A stretch of DNA of 64,000 bases from the NCBI GenBank assembly GCA_964454685.1, contig CAYVTZ010000009.1, positions 1 to 64,000 on the forward strand, read 5' to 3'. This stretch comes from CAYVTZ01 sp964454685. Its GTDB lineage: Bacteria; Bacillota; Clostridia; Christensenellales; Christensenellaceae. This document shows, piece by piece, positions 1 through 8,796 of the stretch; the first letter of the stretch is position 1, and each line of letters starts with the position of its first letter. Below the pieces are notes generated by a model that was not told where the DNA came from, did not search any database, and saw nothing but the letters and a program-made list of their open reading frames with translations. A program made the translations under genes and the position numbers.

Positions 1-24
1 TTTTATTCAATGTCCGTTTTTCGG

Positions 25-57
25 GAGGCTGTTCAGTTGAAGGCAGCCCCTTTTTTT
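25..57 (+). terminator. possible rho-independent terminator of a gene left of the window
   Basis: A short GC stem (GGCTG at 27-31 with CAGCC at 44-48) is followed by two C and seven T on the plus strand. It would end a plus-strand transcript entering from outside the window. The stem is only 5 bp, so the call is weak. Confidence 0.35.
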
Positions 58-103
58 GTGCCGAATTCGCACCCGAATCTTGTGCTGCAAAGCGAACGTA
101 TCA

Positions 104-147
104 AGAAAAATGAATGGGGCTACGCAATGCCTAGACAGCGCAGCCCC
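104..147 (-). terminator. terminator of the gadB-gadC operon
   Basis: On the minus strand, just past the gadC stop, a 10-bp stem (147-138 with 125-116, one G-U pair) is followed by a T-rich tail (complement of the A-run at 106-110). It fits a rho-independent terminator for the minus-strand transcript. Confidence 0.55.
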
Positions 148-171
148 TTGGGGAGAATGGGAAGAGTTTGA

Positions 172-1671
172 CTATTTTTTGGTATCCGTTGCTTGTGCGC
201 TAGCTGTTTGCGCAGACAGCGGTTGTGTTTGTTCCGGCGGCGCAGGATTCTTTTTGCGCATAAAGTGATAAATCACGAAAGGAACAAAGACCACAACTAC
301 AAAGCTGATGATGAGTATGGTCAGATATTGCTCCGGCGCGCCCTTTTCTGATAACTGCGACGGCGGCACAAAGGAGATTGCCAAGGCAAGCAGGGAGATA
401 ATCAATCCACAGAATGCCCAGAACAATTTCAAACCCTTCTTTTTGGAGACTTCAAACGCACGTGGCAACTCCGTGGTGTTATGCTTGCGCACGAGTTTGA
501 TGTACGCAAGGAAGAAAATGATGTAGCCGACAATGTAGATGACCACAGTCAGCGAGATTGCGGTGAAGAAAGAAACGTTGCTGCCACCACCGCCAAAAGT
601 TAAAACTGCCGCCCAAACGGTTACGATGACACCTTGCAGCAGCAAGAATTTGGTGGGAACGCCAGCCTTATTGGTTTCAGAGAGCTTTTTAGGCAGTAAT
701 CCCTTTTTGCCTGCAACCTGCATGCCCCACGAGGGGCCAACCACCCATGCGGAAACTTCCGCGATGACGCCCACTGAAATAAGGATGGCGATAATACTTA
801 CAATCCAATTCATGCCGGAACCAAAGTGTTGCACCAGCCCTTCAAAGCCTTGAATTACACCGGTGGAAAGCCCAAGCTGCGATGCAGGGACAACTGCACC
901 GATTGCAGTGCCGCCAATGGTGTTCAGCACAATAGCGAGTATGACCAGCATAATGACAGCAAGCGGATAATCCCGCTTCACGTTAGTCATTTCGTTGGCA
1001 TGCGATGCGGATGCCTCGATGCCGGCGTATGCAAGTATGAAGGAAACGAATACGACTAGTGTGTTGAATTTCGTGAAATCCGGGATCAGCGCCTTGAAAT
1101 CCAATGGAATCAGGCTTTTGCCACCCGTGGAAAAATAAGCGATTACAAGCCCAAACAATATGATGGCAGGTATTAAAATGCCAAACATGAAGCCGATTTT
1201 AGAGATTTTTGCCGTTAATTTGGTTCCCTTGAATTGCGACAAGGTCAGCAGCCAAAAGATGACCAGCACACCGATAAACTTGATTGCGGGAACATTGTTG
1301 AGCGCATCCCATTTGAGGACGTAGGACAGTGCTCCGAGGATGAAATAAATCATGGTGACGAAGCCGACCGTGATTTGGAACCATTGGAAGAAGATATTGG
1401 CAAAGCCCCATTTTTCGCCCAGCATTTTGGTAGACCACGTGAAAACGCCGCCTTCATCCCAGCCTTGCACGGTTGCCATCTCTGCCGAGCATAACGCTAC
1501 GGGCAAAAACCAAAAAACGCCGCCTAGAATCAAGAAAAATACCAGAGAGAAGCCTGACGATGCAAAAGTAGGATATTCATACACCGTCATGACCATTGTT
1601 GCGGTGAGGGCAAAAAAGCCAAATAAAGTAAGATGCTTCGCGTTGCCCCCTGCATTTGCGATGCTTTTCAT
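172..1671 (-). CDS. gadC: amino acid permease, GadC-like glutamate/GABA antiporter
   Basis: Integral membrane APC-superfamily transporter of 499 residues, close to the usual GadC length (about 510). In the family it exchanges external glutamate for internal GABA, completing the proton-consuming decarboxylation cycle. About 12 hydrophobic segments are visible, and the hydrophilic C-terminal tail ends in an Ala/Thr/Gln-rich stretch where GadC proteins carry the pH-sensitive C-plug. The start at 1671 has an AAGGAGG site 7-8 bases upstream. It lies 82 bases downstream of a glutamate decarboxylase on the same strand, which is the main reason to prefer glutamate/GABA over other amino acids. Substrate specificity is inferred from this pairing. 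Confidence 0.85.
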   Translation of the reverse strand: MKSIANAGGNAKHLTLFGFFALTATMVMTVYEYPTFASSGFSLVFFLILGGVFWFLPVALCSAEMATVQGWDEGGVFTWSTKMLGEKWGFANIFFQWFQITVGFVTMIYFILGALSYVLKWDALNNVPAIKFIGVLVIFWLLTLSQFKGTKLTAKISKIGFMFGILIPAIILFGLVIAYFSTGGKSLIPLDFKALIPDFTKFNTLVVFVSFILAYAGIEASASHANEMTNVKRDYPLAVIMLVILAIVLNTIGGTAIGAVVPASQLGLSTGVIQGFEGLVQHFGSGMNWIVSIIAILISVGVIAEVSAWVVGPSWGMQVAGKKGLLPKKLSETNKAGVPTKFLLLQGVIVTVWAAVLTFGGGGSNVSFFTAISLTVVIYIVGYIIFFLAYIKLVRKHNTTELPRAFEVSKKKGLKLFWAFCGLIISLLALAISFVPPSQLSEKGAPEQYLTILIISFVVVVFVPFVIYHFMRKKNPAPPEQTQPLSAQTASAQATDTKK

Positions 1672-1753
1672 AACATTACCTCCTTCAAGTCACATCCGGT
1701 TGGCAGTCGCGCGCAACCGGATGTTTAATATGACAAAGCTGGACACGCAGACA

Positions 1754-3154
1754 TCAATGAGTGAATCCCTGTGCCCCTGTCTTTCCTTTTCCGGCGGTAT
1801 CTGACTTGGTATTTTGCTCCAAATACTCGATGCCTGCCAACAGATCGCGGATCAAATCGTCTGCCAAATTCATAGAAAGATCGGCTCGTACCACAAAGCG
1901 TTGGATGACCACATTGGTCAGATTGTCCGGCAGTGTATAAGCAGGAACCTGCCAGCCTTTCATAGCAAGCCGATCTGCCAGTTCGTACAGCGTCCATTTG
2001 TGCGCATCCGGATTTTTGAGCTTATAGCAGATGACGGGAACGTTGTCTCCATCGTTATAAATCTCAAACAATCCTGTATCCACAACCGCTTTGGTCAGAT
2101 GCAGCGCGACGTCGCGTGTGTGCCCTTGCACCAGCTTGAGCCCATCCATGCCGTAACGCAAAAAGATGTAGTACTGACCGATAATCTGGCTGCCCGAGCG
2201 CGAGAAGTTGATTGCCATAGTGGGTTGCTCGCCGCCAAGATAGTTGACATAGAAAATCAGCTCTTTGGGAAGATATTGTGCTTCTCTCCACAGAATCCAT
2301 CCGATACCGGGGTAAACCAAGCCATATTTGTGCCCGGAAGCGTTGATGGAATGCACGTTCTTCAAACGGAAATCCCATGCGAGATCAGGGTGTACAAAAG
2401 GTACAAACAGGCCGCCGGACGCACCGTCTACATGGATGCCGATAGGCACTTTTGCGGTATTATTATGTTTTTCCACCAGCGCATCCAGCGCAGCAATATC
2501 ATCGAATTTTCCGGTGTAAGTAATGCCAAGGATACCGATGATGCCGATGGTATAATCATCCACATAATCCATGACGGTATCCATGTTTAAACTCATGTGA
2601 TGCTCGTCCAGTGGCACAAGACGCATTTCAATATCCCAGTAAACGCAAAACTTTTCCCAGCAGATTTGATATCCGGAAGAAATGACAAGATTGGGCTTTT
2701 TGGCGCCGACGTCTATGCCTGCCTGCTCTGCCAGTTTGCGCCAGCGGAACTTCATTGCCATGCCGCCCAGCATGCAGGCTTCAGACGAGCCGACGGTGGA
2801 CGTTCCCATGGCAGCACCCTCTTGCGCATGCCACAAGTCCGCAATGATATTCACACAGCGGTTTTCAATTTCTGTCATTTTAGGATATTCGGATTTGTCG
2901 ATTGCGTTGACGGCAAGCGTTTCCGCCATCAGCGCGGTAACCTCCGGCTCCATATAGGTTTGGCAGAAAGTGGCAAGGTTTTGCCGTGCATTGCCTTCGT
3001 CGATCAGTTCGTTGGAGATGAGCCGATATGCAACGTCGGCGGGGACGGACTCTTTGTTGAGTTGATTGATGGGCATTGCTCCGTCGACTTCAAATACAGC
3101 GAGGTTGGGCGCAGTGACGCTCTTGGTACTGAGTGTTTTGTTGGAATGTAACAT
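1754..3154 (-). CDS. gadB: glutamate decarboxylase (PLP-dependent)
   Basis: Cytosolic enzyme converting L-glutamate to GABA and CO2 while consuming a proton. At 466 residues it matches the E. coli GadA/GadB length. The motif HVDGASGG is at residues 241-248 and the PLP lysine lies in SGHKYG at Lys276, the same number as in E. coli GadB. The start at 3154 is preceded by GGGAGG at 11-12 bases; the nearer upstream ATG is out of frame. It is first in a two-gene operon with the antiporter gadC. Likely roles are acid resistance or pH homeostasis and GABA production. I saw no gadR-like regulator next to it. Confidence 0.93.
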   Translation of the reverse strand: MLHSNKTLSTKSVTAPNLAVFEVDGAMPINQLNKESVPADVAYRLISNELIDEGNARQNLATFCQTYMEPEVTALMAETLAVNAIDKSEYPKMTEIENRCVNIIADLWHAQEGAAMGTSTVGSSEACMLGGMAMKFRWRKLAEQAGIDVGAKKPNLVISSGYQICWEKFCVYWDIEMRLVPLDEHHMSLNMDTVMDYVDDYTIGIIGILGITYTGKFDDIAALDALVEKHNNTAKVPIGIHVDGASGGLFVPFVHPDLAWDFRLKNVHSINASGHKYGLVYPGIGWILWREAQYLPKELIFYVNYLGGEQPTMAINFSRSGSQIIGQYYIFLRYGMDGLKLVQGHTRDVALHLTKAVVDTGLFEIYNDGDNVPVICYKLKNPDAHKWTLYELADRLAMKGWQVPAYTLPDNLTNVVIQRFVVRADLSMNLADDLIRDLLAGIEYLEQNTKSDTAGKGKTGAQGFTH

Positions 3155-3295
3155 GATCCATAAACCTCCCGTTGTTTTATGTATGAATCTTAACCGTTCA
3201 AGAATTTAGATTTACTTTAAACGAAATTTTCCACGTTAAACACAGAAACAAAATTTTAAATATGGCTTTGCAATGCGATTGCTACTAAAATTGGT

Positions 3296-3329
3296 ATAAA
3301 AAAAGCGGATTCTAATGGGGAAATCCGCT
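3296..3329 (-). terminator. rho-independent terminator of the marR-MATE operon
   Basis: On the minus strand, an 8-bp perfect stem (AGCGGATT at 3329-3322 paired with AATCCGCT at 3311-3304) is followed by a run of T (A-run at 3297-3304 on plus). It sits 30 bases past the MATE stop codon. Confidence 0.8.
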
Positions 3330-3360
3330 GGTTCAACCCTTCAAAAGAGGGAACAAAATT

Positions 3361-4689
3361 TTAATATCCATACCGTGTCCGGTATTTGCGAAAACAGATG
3401 ATTGCGATGATCAGAGCAAGACTTTCGGCGATGGGCACGGAAAGCCACAACCCATCCACTCCCCAAACAAGCGGTAGCACGAGTATCATGACTAAGGTGA
3501 AGCCCAATGTGCGCAGGAATGACAGCAATGCGGAGATCAACCCGTTGGAGAATGCGGTGAACATCGCAGAAGAAAATATGTTGAACCCCATAAACAGATA
3601 TGCAACGGAGAAGATCGCAAACCCGCGTGATGCAAGCTCGAAAACCGGGGTGCCGGGGTCAGCAAACACGCCAACAATTTGTCGGTCAAACAAATTGGCG
3701 AACAGCACGACCAAAATGGAGGTGACCCCAATAAACAGCACACTGATGCGGAACGTCTTTTTGATCTCATCCCGCTCACCGCTGCCGAATTTATAGCTGA
3801 ATACGGGAGCAACCCCTGAGGCATAGCCCATGAATACAGCGTTAAGCAGCATTTGCGTGTAAAGTACAATCGTGATGGCGGCAACACCGTCAGAGCCCAA
3901 TGTTCGCATCATGGTAATATTGAAAAAATAAGTTGTGACTGCAACGGCAATATTGGTTACCAGCTCGGATGCGCCGTTGGAGCAGCTAAGCAGTATGGTT
4001 TTCAGGCGAAAGCGAGCCTTGCACAGCCACAGCGTACCTTTGCGATTGGTACAAAAAAAACAGATTCCGATGATGGATGGAATGCAATACCCAATACCGG
4101 TTGCCAGAGCGGCGCCGGCAATGCCCATGCCAAGCGGAACAATGAAGATGTAGTCCAGAACAATGTTGGCCAAGCCCGCCGCAATCACGCTCACAAGACC
4201 CATTACCGGTTTGCCTGCCGTAACAAAAAAATATTGAAACAACATTTGCAGCATGCCTGCCGGGATAAACCAAACCAGCGTCATCACATAGCTGTGGCAA
4301 TACCTGTATACCGCATCGTTTGCGCCCAAAAAGCGGATGAGTGGATCCACAAAAATGACAGCCAGCGCACCTAAAACGACGCTGATGATGATTGCCAGAT
4401 AAATAAACATGGAAAAGTTTCGCCGCGCAAGTTCGTCTTTGCCTTCTCCCATTTGCTTTGCCACAATGGCGCTGCCGCCTGTGGCGATCATGATGCCCAG
4501 CGCAACCACAAGGCTCAGCGCCGGATAGGTGATGTTAACTGCGGAAAGCGCATCGGTGTTGACAAAACGCGCAACAAAGATACCGTCCACCATGATGTAA
4601 ATGGACATAAAAATCATCATAATAATTGTAGGCAATGTAAACTTCATCAGTGAAGAAAACTTTACCTTGGCAGATAATGGGTTAGACAT
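3361..4689 (-). CDS. MATE family efflux transporter
   Basis: Polytopic inner-membrane protein of 442 residues, typical for the MATE (MatE/NorM/DinF-like) family, which exports cationic drugs or metabolites with Na+ or H+ antiport. Roughly 12 hydrophobic helices in two similar halves are visible, and the N-terminal half contains the segment VDGIFVARFVNTDALSAVN typical of the MATE first repeat. Its start overlaps the stop region of the upstream marR by 8 bases, so the two are translationally coupled. The substrate cannot be told from sequence; the MarR partner suggests induction by a toxic ligand. Confidence 0.9.
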   Translation of the reverse strand: MSNPLSAKVKFSSLMKFTLPTIIMMIFMSIYIMVDGIFVARFVNTDALSAVNITYPALSLVVALGIMIATGGSAIVAKQMGEGKDELARRNFSMFIYLAIIISVVLGALAVIFVDPLIRFLGANDAVYRYCHSYVMTLVWFIPAGMLQMLFQYFFVTAGKPVMGLVSVIAAGLANIVLDYIFIVPLGMGIAGAALATGIGYCIPSIIGICFFCTNRKGTLWLCKARFRLKTILLSCSNGASELVTNIAVAVTTYFFNITMMRTLGSDGVAAITIVLYTQMLLNAVFMGYASGVAPVFSYKFGSGERDEIKKTFRISVLFIGVTSILVVLFANLFDRQIVGVFADPGTPVFELASRGFAIFSVAYLFMGFNIFSSAMFTAFSNGLISALLSFLRTLGFTLVMILVLPLVWGVDGLWLSVPIAESLALIIAIICFRKYRTRYGY

Positions 4690-5128
4690 GCGTCACCTCG
4701 TTTGCTGCTTGCACATAGTCGTCGCCAAACTGCTGCATGAGTGTGAAAAAATTCTCGACTTGCACGTTTGTGTGGCGCTGCTGAAAATGCTGAATTGCGC
4801 GAAGCAGGATTTCATCGTAATAATGGTTTTCCTTCTGTACATCAGGATGGACAGAGAGGTAGTAAACACGCTTATCCTCGTGGCTCTGCACTTTTTTGAT
4901 CAAGCCTTTTTGCTCTAGCTCACGCACTTTGAGCGTAACTGCGGATTTTGCAACGTGTAATCGCTGTGCAAGTATGCTAGCCGTGCAATCCGGCGTATAG
5001 GCGATCAAATCGAGATACAGCCGACTGTTGTAGGAAAGTTCCCCGTAAGGATGATGTGTGTTCATGCGTCGCAACTCGTTTACGGTTAAATCGAAATAAA
5101 ATTTGTTGAATGCCTGTATAAAGTCCAT
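4682..5128 (-). CDS. MarR family transcriptional regulator
   Basis: Winged-helix DNA-binding protein of 148 residues. The central region (about residues 55-100) reads as the MarR winged helix: ASILAQRLHVAKSAVTLKVR is the recognition-helix zone, followed by the wing with DKRVYYLSV. It likely represses its own operon with the MATE pump until a ligand binds. Autoregulation is supported by a palindrome (5165-5183) overlapping the -10 box of its consensus promoter. The start has a GAGAGGAA ribosome site. Confidence 0.9.
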   Translation of the reverse strand: MDFIQAFNKFYFDLTVNELRRMNTHHPYGELSYNSRLYLDLIAYTPDCTASILAQRLHVAKSAVTLKVRELEQKGLIKKVQSHEDKRVYYLSVHPDVQKENHYYDEILLRAIQHFQQRHTNVQVENFFTLMQQFGDDYVQAANEVTHV

Positions 5129-5164
5129 AAGTTCCTCTCTGCTATTGATTAAGCAAATATAATT

Positions 5165-5183
5165 ATAATAACTTAACTATTAT
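5165..5183. promoter_or_regulatory. palindromic operator overlapping the marR promoter
   Basis: The sequence has 6-bp inverted arms ATAATA (5165-5170) and TATTAT (5178-5183) around a near-symmetric 7-base centre, and it overlaps the -10 hexamer at 5179-5184. Position and symmetry fit a MarR dimer site causing autorepression. The assignment to this MarR is inference. Confidence 0.6.
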
Positions 5184-5207
5184 AGTGTTGTGTGTCTGAA
5201 TTGTCAA
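5179..5207 (-). promoter_or_regulatory. consensus sigma-A promoter of marR-MATE
   Basis: On the minus strand the boxes read TTGACA (5207-5202), 17-base spacer, TATAAT (5184-5179), a perfect match to consensus. Transcription would start near 5172, giving a leader of about 45 bases before the marR ATG. Confidence 0.88.
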
Positions 5208-5523
5208 GACAACACAAGATGAAAGTTGCTTGAGTTATACGCGAACATGATGTGAGTTTGCGCCGAGATAAAAGGATCCGGAACAAAGGAGAAAAAACAG
5301 GGAAAACAACAAACTGAAACTGTACTAGTACAATAAAGCCCTTTAACTGAGCGCATTGATCGGTTTCGAAAAACGAACAGCATCAAAGCACACGTGGCGG
5401 GGCAAAAGCTCAAAATAGTAAATATTTGAATATATCATACAAAAAAAAGCACGAAAAATGAAGGCTTAAAACGGTTACAATCCAATCAAGAGTGCGAGAA
5501 TAATTGCATGGTATATGCAAAAA

Positions 5524-8500
5524 TCAAACGGAAACTGCCTCGCCTAGGCGTAAAAAGAATAGGATCCGCTCTTTCACGGGAATGCCGGTGATTTCTGTAA
5601 GCGCACGTGCGTACAGCGCGAGTTGCACCGCATAGCCCTCTGCAGTCTGCGCGAGAGTAGAGGGTGTGACGCGATCTGTCTTGTAGTCAAGCAGCACCCA
5701 TTGATTATTTTCCAAAAAAGCAAGATCCAAGATACCTTGCACGAGTGTTTCGCCTTGCGCAGCCAGCCCTAGTTCGGTGCTGTCCATGCGCAAATTAAAG
5801 CTTTGTTCCATGCAAACGCGAGAGGCAGAACGTATGCGGGAATAGATAGGATGATTCAAAAATTGATCGATTATATCTAATTTTTGCATAATAGATTCAT
5901 ATTCCTGTTCGTCGATCAAATGCCTATCTCGCATTTCCTGCGCTGCATCTGCGGGCTTGGAACCGCTTTGCAGGAGCCATTCCAAAAACGCATGCAGCAG
6001 TGTGCCCAAACGCGCGCCGCTGATTTCGTCATCCTCGGTGGGGCGCGAAAGGAATGCGTGAATGGTGTCCTGCTGAGCGCGCTTGATGGCACTGACAGAA
6101 AGCTTTGCTGCTGCGCTTTTTTGTGGCTGTAGCTCAAGCAAAGGCTTGGGCGGCACCGACTGAATCTCGTCGAGCAAGTATTCCATGCGCTTTTGTGCTT
6201 CGGGAGCCGGTTCCACATGAGGTACTTCTCCAACCATACATACGGGGATGCCACATTCGCTTCCCAGTACCCAGTCCATGACGCATTGCGCTTGCTCATA
6301 TGCCTGTGTGATGCGCAGCAATTCATGCCGAGCTGCAGCCTGTTCGCGGTCTTTGATGTGCCCAACGAGATAGAGCTGATCCTGAGCACGCGTCATGGCT
6401 ACATATAAAATGCGTAATTCTTCCGCTGTGTTTTCCTGCTGGATCAATCGCCCCAGAATGGCTCGTTCGACGGTTTCGCGTTTGATAAAGCTGACTTCGT
6501 CTACCAGTTTGGGCAGAATGCCGAAACGCGAGTGCACGAGGAAATCTTCACGCGCGTCTTGAACATTAAACTTGGTGTCGATGCCTGCAAGGAACACGAT
6601 GGGGTATTCCAGTCCCTTGGAACCGTGCACCGTAACGATCTTCACGCAGTCGGCATCTTGCGCGGCCGCGGCAGCCTGCACATAGGCGCCTTCGCGCTTT
6701 TTAATTTGGGCGAGAGATTGCAGCAGATCATGTAGACTCGCGCACGAGGCGCACAGCTCTTGCAAGGTAGCAAGGAACTGCAAAAAAGCCGCCTGCTTGA
6801 TGGTGCCATTGGGAGAAGCGGCAAAATATAACTCAAAATCGAAGCACGTGGCAACCGTTTCCAAAAACTGCGGGAGAGCAAGTGCTTTGGCTTGCAACGT
6901 CAAGTGATCAATTTGCTGTAAAAAATTCGCGCACCGCTCTGCTAAAGGGTTTTTATGTGATTGCGCATAGGTGTACACTGCATCATAGTACAGTTGCCTT
7001 TCTGCTGATTTTCGTATTTCCGCGAAGTCTTGCTCGTCAAATCCACCGATGAAAGAGCGCATCACACTGAGTAACGGAATATCCTGCGCTGCATTGCAGG
7101 CAAGATGCAGCAGATTTAAGAATAATTCCAGCTCGGGAAGATCGGCATCCTGCATGGCGTCTGTGGCGCAGGGGATGCAACGTGCGTCCAGCTCCTGCTT
7201 GAGTTGTGCGACAATGCCTGAGCGTGAACGCACCAACACCGCTACGTCACCATAGCGCATGGGGCGATGCTCTTGCGTTTTTTTGTCCCAGACCAAGGTA
7301 TCGCGGCAAGCTTCAATTTGTTGTGCGATACATCTTGCGGTTTGCGTGTATTTATCCTCGCCTTCACATAGCAGAACCTGTGTGATGCCGCCAACGCGCT
7401 GCGCAATGAGACTTTCGGAGTCGTCATAGTCGATTTCGCCCGACATCACGCAGCGCATCAGCGCATTGACGGCATGCAGCACACCGTCGCCACTCCGGAA
7501 GTTCTCGTTCATCAGAACCAGTTCACCTTCGGTTTCGCAAGCGCGAAGATCTCGCGCCTGTTCTCGAAAGATGGTGAGATCAGCAAGCCGGAATTTATAG
7601 ATGCTTTGTTTGACGTCGCCCACCATAAACAGTCCGTCATATTGTAAGGAGCGGATGATTTCGTTTTGTACGGGGTTTGTGTCTTGATATTCGTCAACAA
7701 ACACATTGGAATAAGCGGCGGGTTGTTCACGCAGCGCGCGTAGCGCAAAATGCTGTAAATCTTCGTAATCCAGGACTCCGGCGCGGTCTTTTGCGGTGCG
7801 ATAGATGCGGGAGAATATTTGAATTAAATTAATAATACTGTCGACATCTTGCTTAGTATTTGCATATTCTTGTAAAAAATCTATCTCGGCTTGCGGCTGC
7901 GATAGCGCGCGCTTGACGCATTCTTTTGCCTCGTTGCGCAGGGGAACGATTTGCGCATGGTATGCTTCATCCAGCTTGGGCTTCAGTCGCGGAAAAAGGG
8001 CAACACCGCCGTATTTTAGAGCCGTTTCTTGTGCGCCGCGTGTCACGCAATACGACAGCACTTCCTCGATTTGCTGTGCGGTTTGCGCGTCTGCGCCGGC
8101 CTGACCCTCGTGGTAAGGCTGCTCGGCGCATCGTTGCATGAGATGATGAGCCAAACGTAGGTCGCGCTCACACAAGGTGTTGAGGGCATCGATCAAGGAA
8201 GCGCACACTTCTTGCGCGTCGCGCTGTGCCACTTGAGCCAACCATGTTTCCGGATCCGGCTTGCTCATTGCCAAATTGAATATTTTCCAAATGTGCTGTG
8301 CAAGCTGCATGTCGTTGCCGCGCTTTGTGTAGCGCAGCAGCAGTCTCAAAAAATCCGCGTCCTGCCGTTCATACATGGTGTCTGCAAGCTGCCGGAAGGC
8401 GGCGGTTTTCATATTACGGGATTCGGTCTCGGAAAGAATGCGGAAATTTGGCAGAATGCCAAACAGTGGGTAGTTTTGCCGCACCACTTTTGCGCAAAAG

Positions 8501-8796
8501 CTATGGAATGTACAGATGTCCGCCAGTTGTACCAGCTCCGCCTGCTGCATCAATCGCGCATCGCCGCATTGCGCTGCTTTTTGCGTCAGTGACTGCGCGA
8601 TGCGCCGCTTCATCTCGGCTGCCGCCGCATTGGTGAAGGTCATAACCAAAATGCGGTCGATGTCCACGCCGCTTTCCACCAGACGTGTTACGCGCTGGGA
8701 AAGAACACTGGTTTTTCCACTGCCTGCGGCTGCGGAAACCAGCACCGTTTTGGAATCGGTATGAATGGCATGTTGCTGCTTGTCGGTCAGCTTCAT
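5524..8796 (-). CDS. addA: ATP-dependent helicase/nuclease subunit A (AddA)
   Basis: Subunit of the AddAB complex, which resects double-strand DNA ends for RecA-mediated repair. It is a UvrD/SF1A helicase with a C-terminal RecB-type nuclease. Visible motifs: Walker A AAAGSGKT at residues 22-29, DEYQDTNP (Walker B), the motif V region TVHGSKGLEYP, and the nuclease motif LLDYKTDR near the C terminus. The length of 1090 is somewhat below the usual 1200-1250 but all blocks are present. The ATG overlaps the addB stop by 4 bases and an AAGGAGG site lies inside the end of addB. Confidence 0.95.
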   Translation of the reverse strand: MKLTDKQQHAIHTDSKTVLVSAAAGSGKTSVLSQRVTRLVESGVDIDRILVMTFTNAAAAEMKRRIAQSLTQKAAQCGDARLMQQAELVQLADICTFHSFCAKVVRQNYPLFGILPNFRILSETESRNMKTAAFRQLADTMYERQDADFLRLLLRYTKRGNDMQLAQHIWKIFNLAMSKPDPETWLAQVAQRDAQEVCASLIDALNTLCERDLRLAHHLMQRCAEQPYHEGQAGADAQTAQQIEEVLSYCVTRGAQETALKYGGVALFPRLKPKLDEAYHAQIVPLRNEAKECVKRALSQPQAEIDFLQEYANTKQDVDSIINLIQIFSRIYRTAKDRAGVLDYEDLQHFALRALREQPAAYSNVFVDEYQDTNPVQNEIIRSLQYDGLFMVGDVKQSIYKFRLADLTIFREQARDLRACETEGELVLMNENFRSGDGVLHAVNALMRCVMSGEIDYDDSESLIAQRVGGITQVLLCEGEDKYTQTARCIAQQIEACRDTLVWDKKTQEHRPMRYGDVAVLVRSRSGIVAQLKQELDARCIPCATDAMQDADLPELELFLNLLHLACNAAQDIPLLSVMRSFIGGFDEQDFAEIRKSAERQLYYDAVYTYAQSHKNPLAERCANFLQQIDHLTLQAKALALPQFLETVATCFDFELYFAASPNGTIKQAAFLQFLATLQELCASCASLHDLLQSLAQIKKREGAYVQAAAAAQDADCVKIVTVHGSKGLEYPIVFLAGIDTKFNVQDAREDFLVHSRFGILPKLVDEVSFIKRETVERAILGRLIQQENTAEELRILYVAMTRAQDQLYLVGHIKDREQAAARHELLRITQAYEQAQCVMDWVLGSECGIPVCMVGEVPHVEPAPEAQKRMEYLLDEIQSVPPKPLLELQPQKSAAAKLSVSAIKRAQQDTIHAFLSRPTEDDEISGARLGTLLHAFLEWLLQSGSKPADAAQEMRDRHLIDEQEYESIMQKLDIIDQFLNHPIYSRIRSASRVCMEQSFNLRMDSTELGLAAQGETLVQGILDLAFLENNQWVLLDYKTDRVTPSTLAQTAEGYAVQLALYARALTEITGIPVKERILFFLRLGEAVSV

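Larger units (their letters stand above)
5129..5523. other. intergenic region between marR and addA
   Basis: The left part (5165-5207) holds the marR promoter and operator on the minus strand. From about 5208 to 5523 I see no credible gene, tRNA or structured RNA. A weak stem just after the addA stop (TTGCAT/ATGCAA) could contribute to termination of addBA. Confidence 0.6.

Noticed and set aside
5204..5413. 69-codon minus-strand frame upstream of marR
   Set aside because: It overlaps the marR promoter, lacks a clear ribosome site and has no recognisable features.
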